Notes: a model not told the origin generated them from the sequence alone. A DNA stretch of 64,000 nt from Paraburkholderia solisilvae (GCF_902859875.1 NZ_CADIKF010000036.1:1-64000), one strand, 5' to 3'. Shown: positions 7,350-16,130, numbered from the stretch's first letter. Translations and numbers: made by a program.

Positions 7350-9260
7350 ATGGCCGCCGCTTTCCTTGACCTGCCACCGGTGCTGATCGTCGGCGCGGGC
7401 CCGACCGGGCTTGCCGCGGCGATGAGTCTTGCCCGCGCGCGCATACCCGTGCGGCTAATCGATAAGGCGACGCGACCCGATCCGCATTCGCGCGCGATAG
7501 GCATTCAGGCGCGCACGCTCGAACTGCTCGAACAGCATCGGCTGATCGAGCCGTTTCTCGAATGCGGGCACCGCGCGCGCGCCGCGAATCTTTACTCGAA
7601 CGGACAGCGTCTGGCGCGGCTCGATTTCGATCCGCTGCAAACGCGCTATCCGTATCTGCTGTTTCTCGATCAGGCGGTGACCGAGCGTCTGCTGACCGAG
7701 CATCTGGAGACGCTGGGCGTCGAGGTCGAACGCGGCGTCGAGCTCGCGATGTTTTCGCAGGGCTCGGCCGGCATCAATGCGACGCTGCAGCGCTCGAACG
7801 GCCACACCGAAACGCTGCATCCGTCATACATGATCGCCGCCGACGGCGCGCATAGCAGTATCCGCCACCGGCTCGGCCTGAGCTTCGCGGGCAAGACCTT
7901 CGAGCAGACGTTCCTGCTTGCCGATCTGCACGCCGATACGGACTGGCCCGACGACGAGTTCCATATCTTCGCGTCCGGCGATGGGTTAGCCGCGCTGTTT
8001 CCGATGGGCAAGGGCCGCTACCGGCTGATGGCCGACCATCCGGCGCCCGATGCCGCGGACGGCGATGCGTCGCCCGCGGATGCGGCAGATGCGGCACATG
8101 CGGCAGGCGACACGACGGCCATGCCGGCGCTGCGCGACGCGCATGAGTCTGCGCAGGAGCGGCCGTCCGCTTTGCCGCCGGCATCGTCCATCGGTCCATC
8201 GTCGCCGGCAACGGACAACCCGTATGCGGTGCCGGCCTCGGCGGCCGTATCGGCAGTTCAGCCAAGCCGGTCAGCCCCGCCGGCCCCGCCGACGCTCGAC
8301 GCGTGCCGCACGCTCGCTGCGGCGCGCATCCATCATCCGCTTGCGCTGACCGACCTCAAGTGGTCCGGCTACTTTCACCTGAATAGCCGGATGGTCGAGC
8401 AATTGCGGGTCGGCCGCGTGTTTCTCGCCGGCGACTCGGCGCACGTGCATAGCCCCGCGGGCGCGCAAGGGATGAATACCGGCATTCAGGAGGCGCTCAA
8501 CCTCGGCTGGAAAATTGCGCGTGTGCTGAGCGGCGGCGCCCCGGACCGGCTGCTCGATACCTACTATCTCGAGCGCCATCCGATCGAGCGGGAGGTGCTG
8601 CGGCAGTCGAGCTTTATCACGCATATGGCGGAGGCCGACCATGGTCCGCTGAAGCTGCTGCGCGACCGCGTGATGCCGGTGCTCGCTTCGCTCGGTCCGT
8701 TGCGCGATGCGGCGCGGCTGCAGGTCAGCGAGCTCGCGATCCAGTACCGGCGCAGTCCGCTGACGCTCGAGCGCGTGCTCGACGGCGGTCCGCGCGCCGG
8801 CGAACGGGCGCCCGATGCGCTCGTGCATGTGATCGACGGTCCGCTCGGCCGCGCGCCGGGTATGGGCTGTGTCTTCGACCTGCACGATCCGGCCTTTTTC
8901 TCGCTGTTCGTGCTTGTCGCCCCGGAAGCGCTCGACGATGCACCGCACGACAAGCGCGAATCCGTGCTGCGCCGCAAGCCGGTGAGCGTCGCGGACCTCG
9001 AGCGTTTCGCGGCGGATGTCGATGCGCTGCTGCCAGGCGCGGTGCGGATCTGGCGCGTGACGGATGCAATGGGCGACGGCGGGCCGTCGCTGACCGACGC
9101 ATACGGGCGCACACGGCCGTCGTTCTACCTGGTGCGGCCGACGGCTACGTCTGCGCACGCGGCCGCGTGTCATCCGATTTGCACGGCCTGCTGCGCCATT
9201 GCGACGCATGGTTCGCGCGCGGCGGCGCCGCGCCGCAGCCGACGCCGCCGGAAGGACTGA
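7350..9260 (+). CDS. FAD-dependent monooxygenase (PHBH/class A type), C-terminus frameshifted
   Basis: Aromatic-ring-hydroxylase-like flavoprotein. It has the dinucleotide-binding GAGPTGLAAAMSLAR at residues 16-30, the middle DGAHSSIRHRLG motif, and GDSAHVHSPAGAQGMNTG for FAD ribityl contact; GGAGG at 7340-7344 sets the ATG. Two oddities stand out. Residues about 230-310 are an Ala/Ser/Pro-rich insert inside the substrate domain. After residue 597 the frame loses homology: the annotated tail is Cys/Arg-rich junk ending at 9260, whereas shifting frame from 9143 gives GYVCARGR, the family's C-terminal motif, and continues to a stop at 9290-9292. One G appears to be missing after 9140. Either the base was lost in the cell or it is a sequence error. 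Substrate unknown. Confidence 0.85.
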   Translation: MAAAFLDLPPVLIVGAGPTGLAAAMSLARARIPVRLIDKATRPDPHSRAIGIQARTLELLEQHRLIEPFLECGHRARAANLYSNGQRLARLDFDPLQTRYPYLLFLDQAVTERLLTEHLETLGVEVERGVELAMFSQGSAGINATLQRSNGHTETLHPSYMIAADGAHSSIRHRLGLSFAGKTFEQTFLLADLHADTDWPDDEFHIFASGDGLAALFPMGKGRYRLMADHPAPDAADGDASPADAADAAHAAGDTTAMPALRDAHESAQERPSALPPASSIGPSSPATDNPYAVPASAAVSAVQPSRSAPPAPPTLDACRTLAAARIHHPLALTDLKWSGYFHLNSRMVEQLRVGRVFLAGDSAHVHSPAGAQGMNTGIQEALNLGWKIARVLSGGAPDRLLDTYYLERHPIEREVLRQSSFITHMAEADHGPLKLLRDRVMPVLASLGPLRDAARLQVSELAIQYRRSPLTLERVLDGGPRAGERAPDALVHVIDGPLGRAPGMGCVFDLHDPAFFSLFVLVAPEALDDAPHDKRESVLRRKPVSVADLERFAADVDALLPGAVRIWRVTDAMGDGGPSLTDAYGRTRPSFYLVRPTATSAHAAACHPICTACCAIATHGSRAAAPRRSRRRRKD

Positions 9261-9303
9261 GCGGATTGCGGACGGTCTTCGTTGACGATTGACCGCAAAG
9301 CAA

Positions 9304-9331
9304 AAGGCCGCCCGATGAACAGGGCGGCCTT
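9304..9331 (-). terminator. Intrinsic terminator of the fds operon
   Basis: Stem AAGGCCGCCC (9304-9313) with GGGCGGCCTT (9322-9331), loop 8 nt. Read on the minus strand it is followed by TTGCTTTG, fitting termination after fdsD. It may also stop transcripts from the convergent monooxygenase gene. Confidence 0.78.
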
Positions 9332-9394
9332 CCGGTCAAATGCGGCGTCAAGCTGAAGCGGATAAAACGCGGCGACGGCGAGGCGGCAGTGCGA

Positions 9395-9640
9395 TCACGC
9401 TGTGGCCGGCGCGGCCGGCATCAGCTTTTCGCGATTGCGGGTCACCGCTTCGCGCGTGAACGCGGTCATTTCTTCCGCGCGGCCTTCGTCCATCGCGACA
9501 ATCAACTGGCGCCGCATGCGCGGCTCCCAGAAGCGGCGAATGTGATCGGCGACGCCGTCCAGCGCTTCTGCATGATCCGGCATCGACTCGAAGAAATCGC
9601 CGATCCGGTTCGCCATATCAATCAGGTTGGCTTCGTCCAT
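9395..9640 (-). CDS. fdsD: NAD-dependent formate dehydrogenase delta subunit
   Basis: Small cytoplasmic protein of 81 residues that completes or stabilises the soluble FdsABG formate dehydrogenase. It has the family pattern MANRIGDFFESMPD near the N-terminus and IRRFWEPRMRRQL around residues 34-46. No cofactor ligands are visible, as expected. It begins only 7 nt after the fdsA stop codon, so it is the last cistron of the operon and is followed by the terminator at 9304-9331. Identity rests on position plus these motifs. Confidence 0.9.
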   Translation of the reverse strand: MDEANLIDMANRIGDFFESMPDHAEALDGVADHIRRFWEPRMRRQLIVAMDEGRAEEMTAFTREAVTRNREKLMPAAPATA

Positions 9641-9647
9641 CGTTCCC

Positions 9648-12590
9648 TCACTTGCCCGACGTTGCAGCCAGTTCGCGCTTTCTCAGCAGATCGAGCTGCT
9701 CGGTATTGAAGCGCGAGTAGTCCTTCTGCCATTGCGACGGCTGTTCGACCGGCATCACCTGCACCGCGGTCACCTTGTATTCCGGGCAGTTGGTTGCCCA
9801 GTCGGAGCTGTCGGTGGTAATCACGTTCGCGCCCGATTCGGGGAAGTGGAACGTCGTGTACACGACGCCCGGCTGCATCCGTTCGGTGACCTTCGCGCGC
9901 AGCACGGTCTGTCCCGAGCGCGACTCGATACCGACCCAGTCCTCGTTGCGGATGCCGCGTTCCTCCGCATCGTGCGGATGGATCTCGAGCCGGTCCTCGT
10001 CGTGCCAGCGCGAGTTCTCGGTGCGGCGCGTCTGCGCACCGACGTTGTACTGCGACAGGATGCGGCCCGTCGTCAGGATCAGCGGGTACTTCTGCGTGAC
10101 CTTTTCCGGCGACGCGACGAACTTCGTGATCACGAACTTGCCCTTGCCGCGCACGAATTCATCGATGTGCATGGTCGGCGTACCGTTGGGCGCGGCTTCG
10201 TTGCACGGCCACTGGATGCTGCCCTGCTGGTCGATCTTCGCGAACGACACGCCGTGGAAGGTCGGCGTGAGGCGCGCGATCTCGTCCATGATTTCGGACG
10301 GATGGGTGTAGTCCATCTCGTAGCCGAGCGCGCGGGCGAGCAGGATCGTCACTTCCCAGTCCGAGTAGCCGGCGAGCGGCGGCATCACCTTGCGCACGCG
10401 CGAGATGCGGCGCTCCGCGTTGGTGAACGTGCCGTCCTTCTCGAGGAAGGTCGAACCTGGCAGCAGCACGTGCGCATACTTCGCGGTTTCGTTCAGGAAG
10501 ATGTCCTGCACGACGATGCATTCCATCGACGACAGCGCCGCGCCGACATGCTGCGTGTTCGGGTCGGACTGGACGATGTCTTCGCCCTGGCAGTAAAGAC
10601 CCTTGAACGTGCCGTGCAGCGCCGCATCGAACATGTTCGGAATGCGCAGGCCCGGCTCCGGTTGCAGTTCGACCTTCCACGCATCTTCGAAGAGCGCGCG
10701 GGTAATCGGATCGCTGATATGGCGGTAGCCCGGCAGCTCATGCGGGAACGAGCCCATGTCGCACGAACCCTGCACGTTGTTCTGGCCGCGCAGCGGATTC
10801 ACGCCGACGCCTTCGCGGCCGATGTTGCCGGTCGCCATCGCGAGGTTCGCGATGCCGATCACCGTCGTCGAGCCTTGTGCGTGCTCGGTCACACCGAGGC
10901 CGTAGTAGATCGCCGCGTTGCCGCCGGTCGCATAGAGGCGCGCGGCTTCGCGGACCTTGTCGGCGGGCACGCCGGTGACGTCGGCGGTTGCTTCCGGCGA
11001 GTTCTCCGGCAGCGAGACGAAATCGCGCCATTGCTGGAACGCGCGCGTTTCGCAGCGCTCGGCGATGAACTGTTCTTGCAACAGCCCTTCAGTGACGATC
11101 ACGTGCGCAAGCGCATTGACGATCGCGACGTTCGTGCCCGGACGCAGTTGCAGGTGATACGACGCCTTCACGTGCGCGGTATCGACGATATCGATGCGGC
11201 GCGGGTCGACCACGATCAGCTTCGCGCCTTCGCGAATGCGGCGCTTCAGGCGCGAGCCGAACACCGGGTGGCCGTCGGTCGGATTCGCGCCGATCACGAC
11301 GATCACATCCGCCTTTTCCACCGACGCGAACGTCTGCGTGCCGGCCGATTCGCCGAGCGTCGTCTTCAGGCCGTAGCCGGTCGGCGAGTGGCACACGCGC
11401 GCGCAGGTGTCGACGTTGTTGTTGCCGAACGCGGCACGCACGAGCTTCTGCACCAGATACGTTTCTTCGTTCGTGCAGCGCGACGACGTGATGCCGCCGA
11501 TCGAGTCGCGGCCGTACTTGTCCTGCAGCTTGCGGAACTGCGACGCCGCGTAATTGAGCGCCTCGTCCCAGCTCACTTCGCGCCACGGGTCGGTGATCTT
11601 CTCGCGGATCATCGGCTTCGTGATGCGGTCCTTGTGCGTGGCGTAGCCCCATGCAAAGCGGCCCTTCACGCATGCGTGGCCGTCGTTGGCTGCGCCGTTC
11701 TTGTTCGGCACCATGCGCACGACCGTGTTGCCCTTCATCTCGGCCTTGAACGAGCAGCCGACGCCGCAGTACGCACAGGTCGTGACCACCGAGTGCTCGG
11801 CCTGGCCGAGCATCACGACGCTCTTTTCCTGCAGCGTCGCGGTCGGGCACGCGGCGACGCACGCGCCGCACGACACGCATTCGGAATCCATAAACGGCTG
11901 GTTTTCGCTCGCGGCGACGCGCGATTCGAAGCCGCGCCCGGCGATGGTCAGCGCGAAGGTGCCTTGCGTCTCTTCACAGGCGCGCACGCAACGGTTGCAG
12001 ACGATGCACTTCGACGGGTCGTACGTGAAGTATGGGTTCGACTCGTCTTTTTTGTCTTTCAGGTGGTTGTCGCCGTCGAAGCCGTAGCGCACTTCGCGCA
12101 GGCCGGTGACGCCCGCCATGTCCTGCAGCTCGCAGTCGCCGTTGGCGGGGCAGGTCAGGCAATCGAGCGGGTGATCGGAGATGTACAGCTCCATCACGTT
12201 GCGGCGCAGCGACTGCAGGCGATCGGTCTGCGTGCGCACCTTCATGCCGGCTTCGACCGGCGTCGTGCACGATGCCGGATAGCCGCGCCGGCCTTCGATT
12301 TCGACGAGACACAGACGGCACGAGCCGAACGGCTCGAGCGAGTCGGTCGCGCACAGCTTCGGCACGTTGATGCCGGCTTCGATCGACGCGCGCATCACCG
12401 ACGTGCCGGCCGGCACCGTCACCTGCTGGCCGTCGATTTCGAGCGTGACGTCGACGTCCGCATGACGCAGCGGCGTGCCGTAGTCGGTGTCGTCGAGCGG
12501 CGAGCGGGTCGCGCGTTGCAGCGCCTGCGATTTACAACTGCAATTGCCGGAGCCGCAGCCGCCAGCGGAAGGGTTGAGCACGTCGGACAT
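9648..12590 (-). CDS. fdsA: NAD-dependent formate dehydrogenase alpha (molybdenum, catalytic) subunit
   Basis: Catalytic subunit (980 residues) that oxidises formate to CO2 at a bis-MGD molybdenum centre and passes electrons along Fe-S clusters to FdsBG. Ligands are visible in order: [2Fe-2S] Cys80, 91, 94, 108; His140/Cys144/147/153; ferredoxin-like Cys195/198/201/205 and Cys238/241/244/248; Cys272/275/279/307; and the molybdenum ligand Cys400 in ARVCHSPTG. AGGAG 7 nt upstream fixes the start at 12590. The frame happens to stay open upstream through fdsB, which is coincidental. An extra Cys cluster (GCGSGNCSCK, residues 11-20) precedes the first domain. No fdsC/fdhD gene follows, so sulfur loading of the cofactor must be provided from elsewhere. 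Confidence 0.96.
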   Translation of the reverse strand: MSDVLNPSAGGCGSGNCSCKSQALQRATRSPLDDTDYGTPLRHADVDVTLEIDGQQVTVPAGTSVMRASIEAGINVPKLCATDSLEPFGSCRLCLVEIEGRRGYPASCTTPVEAGMKVRTQTDRLQSLRRNVMELYISDHPLDCLTCPANGDCELQDMAGVTGLREVRYGFDGDNHLKDKKDESNPYFTYDPSKCIVCNRCVRACEETQGTFALTIAGRGFESRVAASENQPFMDSECVSCGACVAACPTATLQEKSVVMLGQAEHSVVTTCAYCGVGCSFKAEMKGNTVVRMVPNKNGAANDGHACVKGRFAWGYATHKDRITKPMIREKITDPWREVSWDEALNYAASQFRKLQDKYGRDSIGGITSSRCTNEETYLVQKLVRAAFGNNNVDTCARVCHSPTGYGLKTTLGESAGTQTFASVEKADVIVVIGANPTDGHPVFGSRLKRRIREGAKLIVVDPRRIDIVDTAHVKASYHLQLRPGTNVAIVNALAHVIVTEGLLQEQFIAERCETRAFQQWRDFVSLPENSPEATADVTGVPADKVREAARLYATGGNAAIYYGLGVTEHAQGSTTVIGIANLAMATGNIGREGVGVNPLRGQNNVQGSCDMGSFPHELPGYRHISDPITRALFEDAWKVELQPEPGLRIPNMFDAALHGTFKGLYCQGEDIVQSDPNTQHVGAALSSMECIVVQDIFLNETAKYAHVLLPGSTFLEKDGTFTNAERRISRVRKVMPPLAGYSDWEVTILLARALGYEMDYTHPSEIMDEIARLTPTFHGVSFAKIDQQGSIQWPCNEAAPNGTPTMHIDEFVRGKGKFVITKFVASPEKVTQKYPLILTTGRILSQYNVGAQTRRTENSRWHDEDRLEIHPHDAEERGIRNEDWVGIESRSGQTVLRAKVTERMQPGVVYTTFHFPESGANVITTDSSDWATNCPEYKVTAVQVMPVEQPSQWQKDYSRFNTEQLDLLRKRELAATSGK

Positions 12591-12616
12591 GGTTGGGCTC
12601 CTGGTGGGCTCGTGGA

Positions 12617-14173
12617 TCAGGCGGCCGCTTTTCGCGCGGTCGTGGCGAGCCCGAAGTCTTCGGGGAAATGATCGAGGGCGGACACCACCGGGAACGGCGT
12701 CATGCCGCCCATCGCGCACAGCGAACCGGACACCATCGTGTCGCACAGGTCGCGCAGCAGTTGCACCTGCTTCGTCGACGTATCGCCGTTGCGGATGCGC
12801 TGGATCACTTCGACGCCGCGCGTCGAGCCGATCCGGCACGGTGTGCATTTGCCGCACGACTCGAGCGCGCAGAAATGCATCGCGTATTGCGCGAGGTCGG
12901 CGAGGTTCGAGGTGTCGTCGTGAATCACGAGACCGCCGTGGCCGACCACCGCGCCGACTTTCGCGTATTCCTCGTAGTCGAGCGGAATATCCCACTGGCT
13001 TTCCGGCAGATACGTGCCGAGCGGGCCGCCGACCTGCACGGCGCGCGCCGGCCGGCCGCTGGCCGTGCCGCCGCCGTAATCGAACATCAGTTCGCGCAGC
13101 GTGCAGCCGAACGCGAGTTCGACGAGCCCGCCTTGCTTCACGTTGCCGGCGATCTGGAACGGCAGCGTGCCGCGCGAGCGGCCCATGCCGAAATTCTTGT
13201 AGAACGCGGCGCCCTTCGCGAAGATGATCGGCACCGTCGCGAGCGTGATTACGTTGTTGATCACGGTCGGCTTGCCGAACAGGCCCGCGAGCGCCGGCAG
13301 CGGCGGCTTCGCACGCACCACGCCGCGCTTGCCTTCGAGCGATTCGAGCAGCGCGGTTTCTTCGCCGCACACGTACGCGCCGGCGCCCTTCGCGACGAAC
13401 AGTTCGAAGCGGTGCGCCGAACCGAGCACGCTGTCGCCGAGCCAGCCGGCGGCACGCGCTTTCACGATCGCCGCTTCGAGCGTGTCGATCGAATGCGGAT
13501 ACTCGCTGCGCACATAGATATGTCCGACCGTCGCGCCGGTCACGATGCCCGCGACGATCATGCCTTCGATCAGCACAAACGGGTCGCTTTCCATCACGAG
13601 GCGATCGGAGAACGTGCCCGAATCGCCTTCGTCCGCATTGCAGACGATGTACTTCTGATCGGCCTGCGCGCCGCGCACGGTGCGCCACTTGATGCCCGCC
13701 GGAAACGCGGCGCCGCCGCGGCCGCGCAGGCCCGATTCGATCAGTGCTTCGCAGGCGGCGGCGCCGTCCATCGCGAGTGCGTTTTTCAGGCCTTCGAGGC
13801 CGCCGTGCGCGACGTAGTCGTCGGTCGACAGCGGGTCGGTGATGCCGATGCGCGCGAACGTCAGGCGCTGTTGCTTCTTCAGATACGGAATCTCTTCGAC
13901 GAGGCCGACTCCGCGCGGATGCGCGTTGCCTTCGACAAAGCCCGCGTCGAACAGCGATGCGACGTCGCTTGCGTCGACGTTCGCGTAGCCGACGCGGCCC
14001 GCCGGCGTGCCGACTTCGACGAGCGGTTCGAGATAGAGCAGACCGCGCGAGCCGTTGCGGATCAACTCGATGGCGATGCCGCGCTGTGCGGCTTCGCTGA
14101 CGATTGCGGCGGCGAGCTTGTCGGCGCCGAGCGCGAGTGCGGAAGAATCGCGAGGAACGTAGATGCGCGTCAT
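12617..14173 (-). CDS. fdsB: NAD-dependent formate dehydrogenase beta (diaphorase) subunit
   Basis: FMN and [4Fe-4S] protein of 518 residues, homologous to NuoF, that reduces NAD+ with electrons arriving from FdsA. The NADH/FMN site shows GRGGAAFPAGIKW (151-163), the CNADEGDSGTF segment (178-188) and GAYVCGEETALLESLEG (265-281). The C-terminal cluster is held by Cys440, 443, 446 (ESCGKCTPCRIG) and Cys486. The N-terminal 110 residues are a thioredoxin-like region resembling the NuoE fold without its cysteines, typical of Fds enzymes. It overlaps the fdsG stop by 4 nt (ATGA), so the subunits are translated together. Confidence 0.96.
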   Translation of the reverse strand: MTRIYVPRDSSALALGADKLAAAIVSEAAQRGIAIELIRNGSRGLLYLEPLVEVGTPAGRVGYANVDASDVASLFDAGFVEGNAHPRGVGLVEEIPYLKKQQRLTFARIGITDPLSTDDYVAHGGLEGLKNALAMDGAAACEALIESGLRGRGGAAFPAGIKWRTVRGAQADQKYIVCNADEGDSGTFSDRLVMESDPFVLIEGMIVAGIVTGATVGHIYVRSEYPHSIDTLEAAIVKARAAGWLGDSVLGSAHRFELFVAKGAGAYVCGEETALLESLEGKRGVVRAKPPLPALAGLFGKPTVINNVITLATVPIIFAKGAAFYKNFGMGRSRGTLPFQIAGNVKQGGLVELAFGCTLRELMFDYGGGTASGRPARAVQVGGPLGTYLPESQWDIPLDYEEYAKVGAVVGHGGLVIHDDTSNLADLAQYAMHFCALESCGKCTPCRIGSTRGVEVIQRIRNGDTSTKQVQLLRDLCDTMVSGSLCAMGGMTPFPVVSALDHFPEDFGLATTARKAAA

Positions 14174-14688
14174 GCCGGTTGCTCCACCTGTTTCATGGCG
14201 GCCGCAAGCAGCATGTCGAACTTTTGCGGCGTGACCTTCGCGTGCAATTCACCGTTGATCATCAGCGCCGGCGACAGTGCGCATTGACCCAGACAGTAGA
14301 CCGATTCGAGGCCCACCGCGCCGTCTTCGTGCGCGCCATGGCCCTGTTTGTCGTGGGCGCCATGCTTATGCGCGTCGAACTGGCATCCGGTACGCGCTTC
14401 GATGTGCTTCGCGAGCGCTTCGGTGCCCATGCTGCGGCAGGCTTCCGCGCGGCACAGTTGCACCGTGACGGGCGCGGCCGGCTGCTGGCGGAAGTGGTGA
14501 TAGTAGGTGATGACCCCGTGCACTTCGGCGCGCGAAAGATTCAACGCGCGCGCGAGCGGCGCAACGGCAGCGGGAGGCACGAAGCCTACGTCATCCTGAA
14601 TGGCGTGCAGGATCGCGACGAGCGACATGCCGGGTCGCGTGTGACGCTGCACCAGATCGTCCGGTGCAATCGCGATGGAATGATCCAC
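14170..14688 (-). CDS. fdsG: NAD-dependent formate dehydrogenase gamma subunit (NuoE-like)
   Basis: [2Fe-2S] electron-transfer subunit of 172 residues partnering FdsB. Cluster ligands are Cys79, Cys84, Cys132 and Cys136 (QLCRAEAC and YCLGQC), the thioredoxin-fold NuoE pattern. The start is GTG at 14688, chosen because GGAGGA lies 9 nt upstream; an ATG 48 nt further upstream has no such site. Between the two cysteine pairs is a His-rich insert, residues 106-121 (DAHKHGAHDKQGHGAH), which is not needed for the fold and may bind metal. First gene of the fdsGBAD operon, divergent from the regulator at 14824. Confidence 0.94.
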   Translation of the reverse strand: MDHSIAIAPDDLVQRHTRPGMSLVAILHAIQDDVGFVPPAAVAPLARALNLSRAEVHGVITYYHHFRQQPAAPVTVQLCRAEACRSMGTEALAKHIEARTGCQFDAHKHGAHDKQGHGAHEDGAVGLESVYCLGQCALSPALMINGELHAKVTPQKFDMLLAAAMKQVEQPA

Positions 14689-14823
14689 AGTGGGGGCTCC
14701 TCCAAAGTCAGATATGCACTTGTCATTCATAAAGTGTGCATCTATGCTTTGTTTGTTGAGTATGGTTATAGCGAACGATAGGCGTGTGAATGGCCTTTCG
14801 CAATAGGAACAAATACGCCATAT
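14689..14823. promoter_or_regulatory. Divergent fds promoter region with weak inverted repeat
   Basis: This 135-bp gap must contain the promoters of both fdsG (-) and the regulator (+). It is clearly more AT-rich than its surroundings. A 6-bp dyad, ATGCAC at 14714-14719 and GTGCAT at 14736-14741, with a near-match extending to TT/AA, is a candidate operator. I cannot assign clear -35/-10 boxes. Confidence 0.4.
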
Positions 14824-15918
14824 ATGATCCGAATTGAATGTCAGGCACAGCTGATCGTGCGCGACCAGGAAGGGCGAAGCACCAGCCTGACTGATGTCGT
14901 GCCGCTTCTGGCGCTGGTCGCGGAAACCGGCAGCATTGCGCAGGCTGCGACGCTTAAGGGTTTGTCCTACCGTCATGCTTGGGGATTGCTGCGCAGCATC
15001 GAGGCTCATCTCGGCGGCGCGCTGATCGAAAAGGAGCGCGGCCGGGGTTCGGTGCTGTCGGAGCTCGGCCATGCGGTGCTGCGCGGGCAGCGGCTGTGCG
15101 GCGAACGGCTTGACGGCAACATGCAGGCGCTGGCAAGTGAAGTTGCGAGCGAGCTGAACCGCTGGCTCGCACCGCCGCGCGACGACGTGCGTATCCATGC
15201 GTCGCACGGCTACGCGGTTGCGGCGCTGGTCACGGCGCTGGTCGCCGACGACGTATCGCTCGATATCAAATACCGCGATAGCGCGGAAGCGATCGTCGCG
15301 CTGTCGCGCGGCGAATGCGATCTGGCCGGCTTTCACATGCCGCGCGGCGAGTTCCGCGAAGCGTTCGTGGAAAAATACCGGCAGTGGCTCGATCCGCAGC
15401 GTCATGTGCTCGTGCATCTGACGCGCCGCAAGCAGGGGCTCTTTCTCGCGAAAGGCAATCCGAAGAAAATCGCAGGCCTGAGCGATCTCGCGCGTGACGA
15501 TATCCGCTTCGTCAACCGGCAGCCGGGTTCCGGCACGCGCATGCTGCTCGATCTCGCGCTGCGGCGCATCGGCGTCGATCCGGACCGGGTCAACGGCTAC
15601 GCGTCGACCGAGCTCACGCATTCGGCGATCGCGGCTTTCGTCGCGAGCGGGATGGCCGACATCGGTTTTGGCGTCGAGCCGGCCGCACACCACTTCGGGC
15701 TCGACTTCGTGCCGGTCGTCGACGAAGACTATTACTTTGCATGCGAGCGCGCGCGTCTCGAGCGTGTGCCGCTTGTCGCGGTGATCGAGGTGCTGCGCGG
15801 CGAATCGTTCCGGCGCCATGTCGCGCAACTCGATGGCTACGACCCGCAGGAATGCGGCAGGATCATCGAACTCGATCAGGGTTTGACGAGCAGCAGCGAA
15901 GTCGATGCGCCGGCGTGA
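14824..15918 (+). CDS. ModE-N/periplasmic-binding-domain transcriptional regulator of fds (FdsR-like)
   Basis: Likely regulator of formate dehydrogenase, 364 residues. Residues 20-110 form a ModE/LysR-type winged helix (PLLALVAETGSIAQAATLKG then SYRHAWGLLRSIEAHLGGAL). Residues 120-345 are a type-2 periplasmic-binding-protein-like ligand domain, with RFVNRQPGSGTRMLLDLAL and GMADIGFGVEPAAHHFGLDF matching molybdate/tungstate-type PBP domains. It is transcribed divergently from fdsGBAD, as in other Burkholderiaceae, which strongly suggests it senses molybdate, molybdopterin or formate status and controls that operon. The ligand is inference. The ATG has only a distant AGGAA 13 nt upstream. Confidence 0.88.
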   Translation: MIRIECQAQLIVRDQEGRSTSLTDVVPLLALVAETGSIAQAATLKGLSYRHAWGLLRSIEAHLGGALIEKERGRGSVLSELGHAVLRGQRLCGERLDGNMQALASEVASELNRWLAPPRDDVRIHASHGYAVAALVTALVADDVSLDIKYRDSAEAIVALSRGECDLAGFHMPRGEFREAFVEKYRQWLDPQRHVLVHLTRRKQGLFLAKGNPKKIAGLSDLARDDIRFVNRQPGSGTRMLLDLALRRIGVDPDRVNGYASTELTHSAIAAFVASGMADIGFGVEPAAHHFGLDFVPVVDEDYYFACERARLERVPLVAVIEVLRGESFRRHVAQLDGYDPQECGRIIELDQGLTSSSEVDAPA

Positions 15919-16130
15919 GGTTGGGCGGTGCGGTGCGCTTCGGCATGACGGCGCCGGGGCGAGCCGGCGGTTGGCCGCGCCGTGTGTGTCGACAGGTCGC
16001 GGTGCGCGGGCAAGTAAGAGGGCGTAACAGTCGGATGCGATGGAAAGGTGCGCCAAGCGGTGCTTTGCGCTAATCTTTACAACTTCGTTTCCTGCTTGAT
16101 GCGCGGTTCATACGCCGCGCAGAATCCAAC

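Noticed and set aside
9627..12671. 1014-residue open frame on the plus strand opposite fdsA
   Set aside because: It is an antisense shadow created by high GC and the codon pattern of fdsA; the sequence is His/Arg/Ala-rich with no family motif, and fdsA on the other strand is certain. The same applies to long antisense frames opposite gyrA and lapB-ugd.
9648..13688. 1346-residue minus-strand frame joining fdsA with part of fdsB
   Set aside because: The frame stays open upstream of the real fdsA start only because fdsB is read in another frame there. AGGAG before ATG 12590 and the conserved N-terminus mark the true start.
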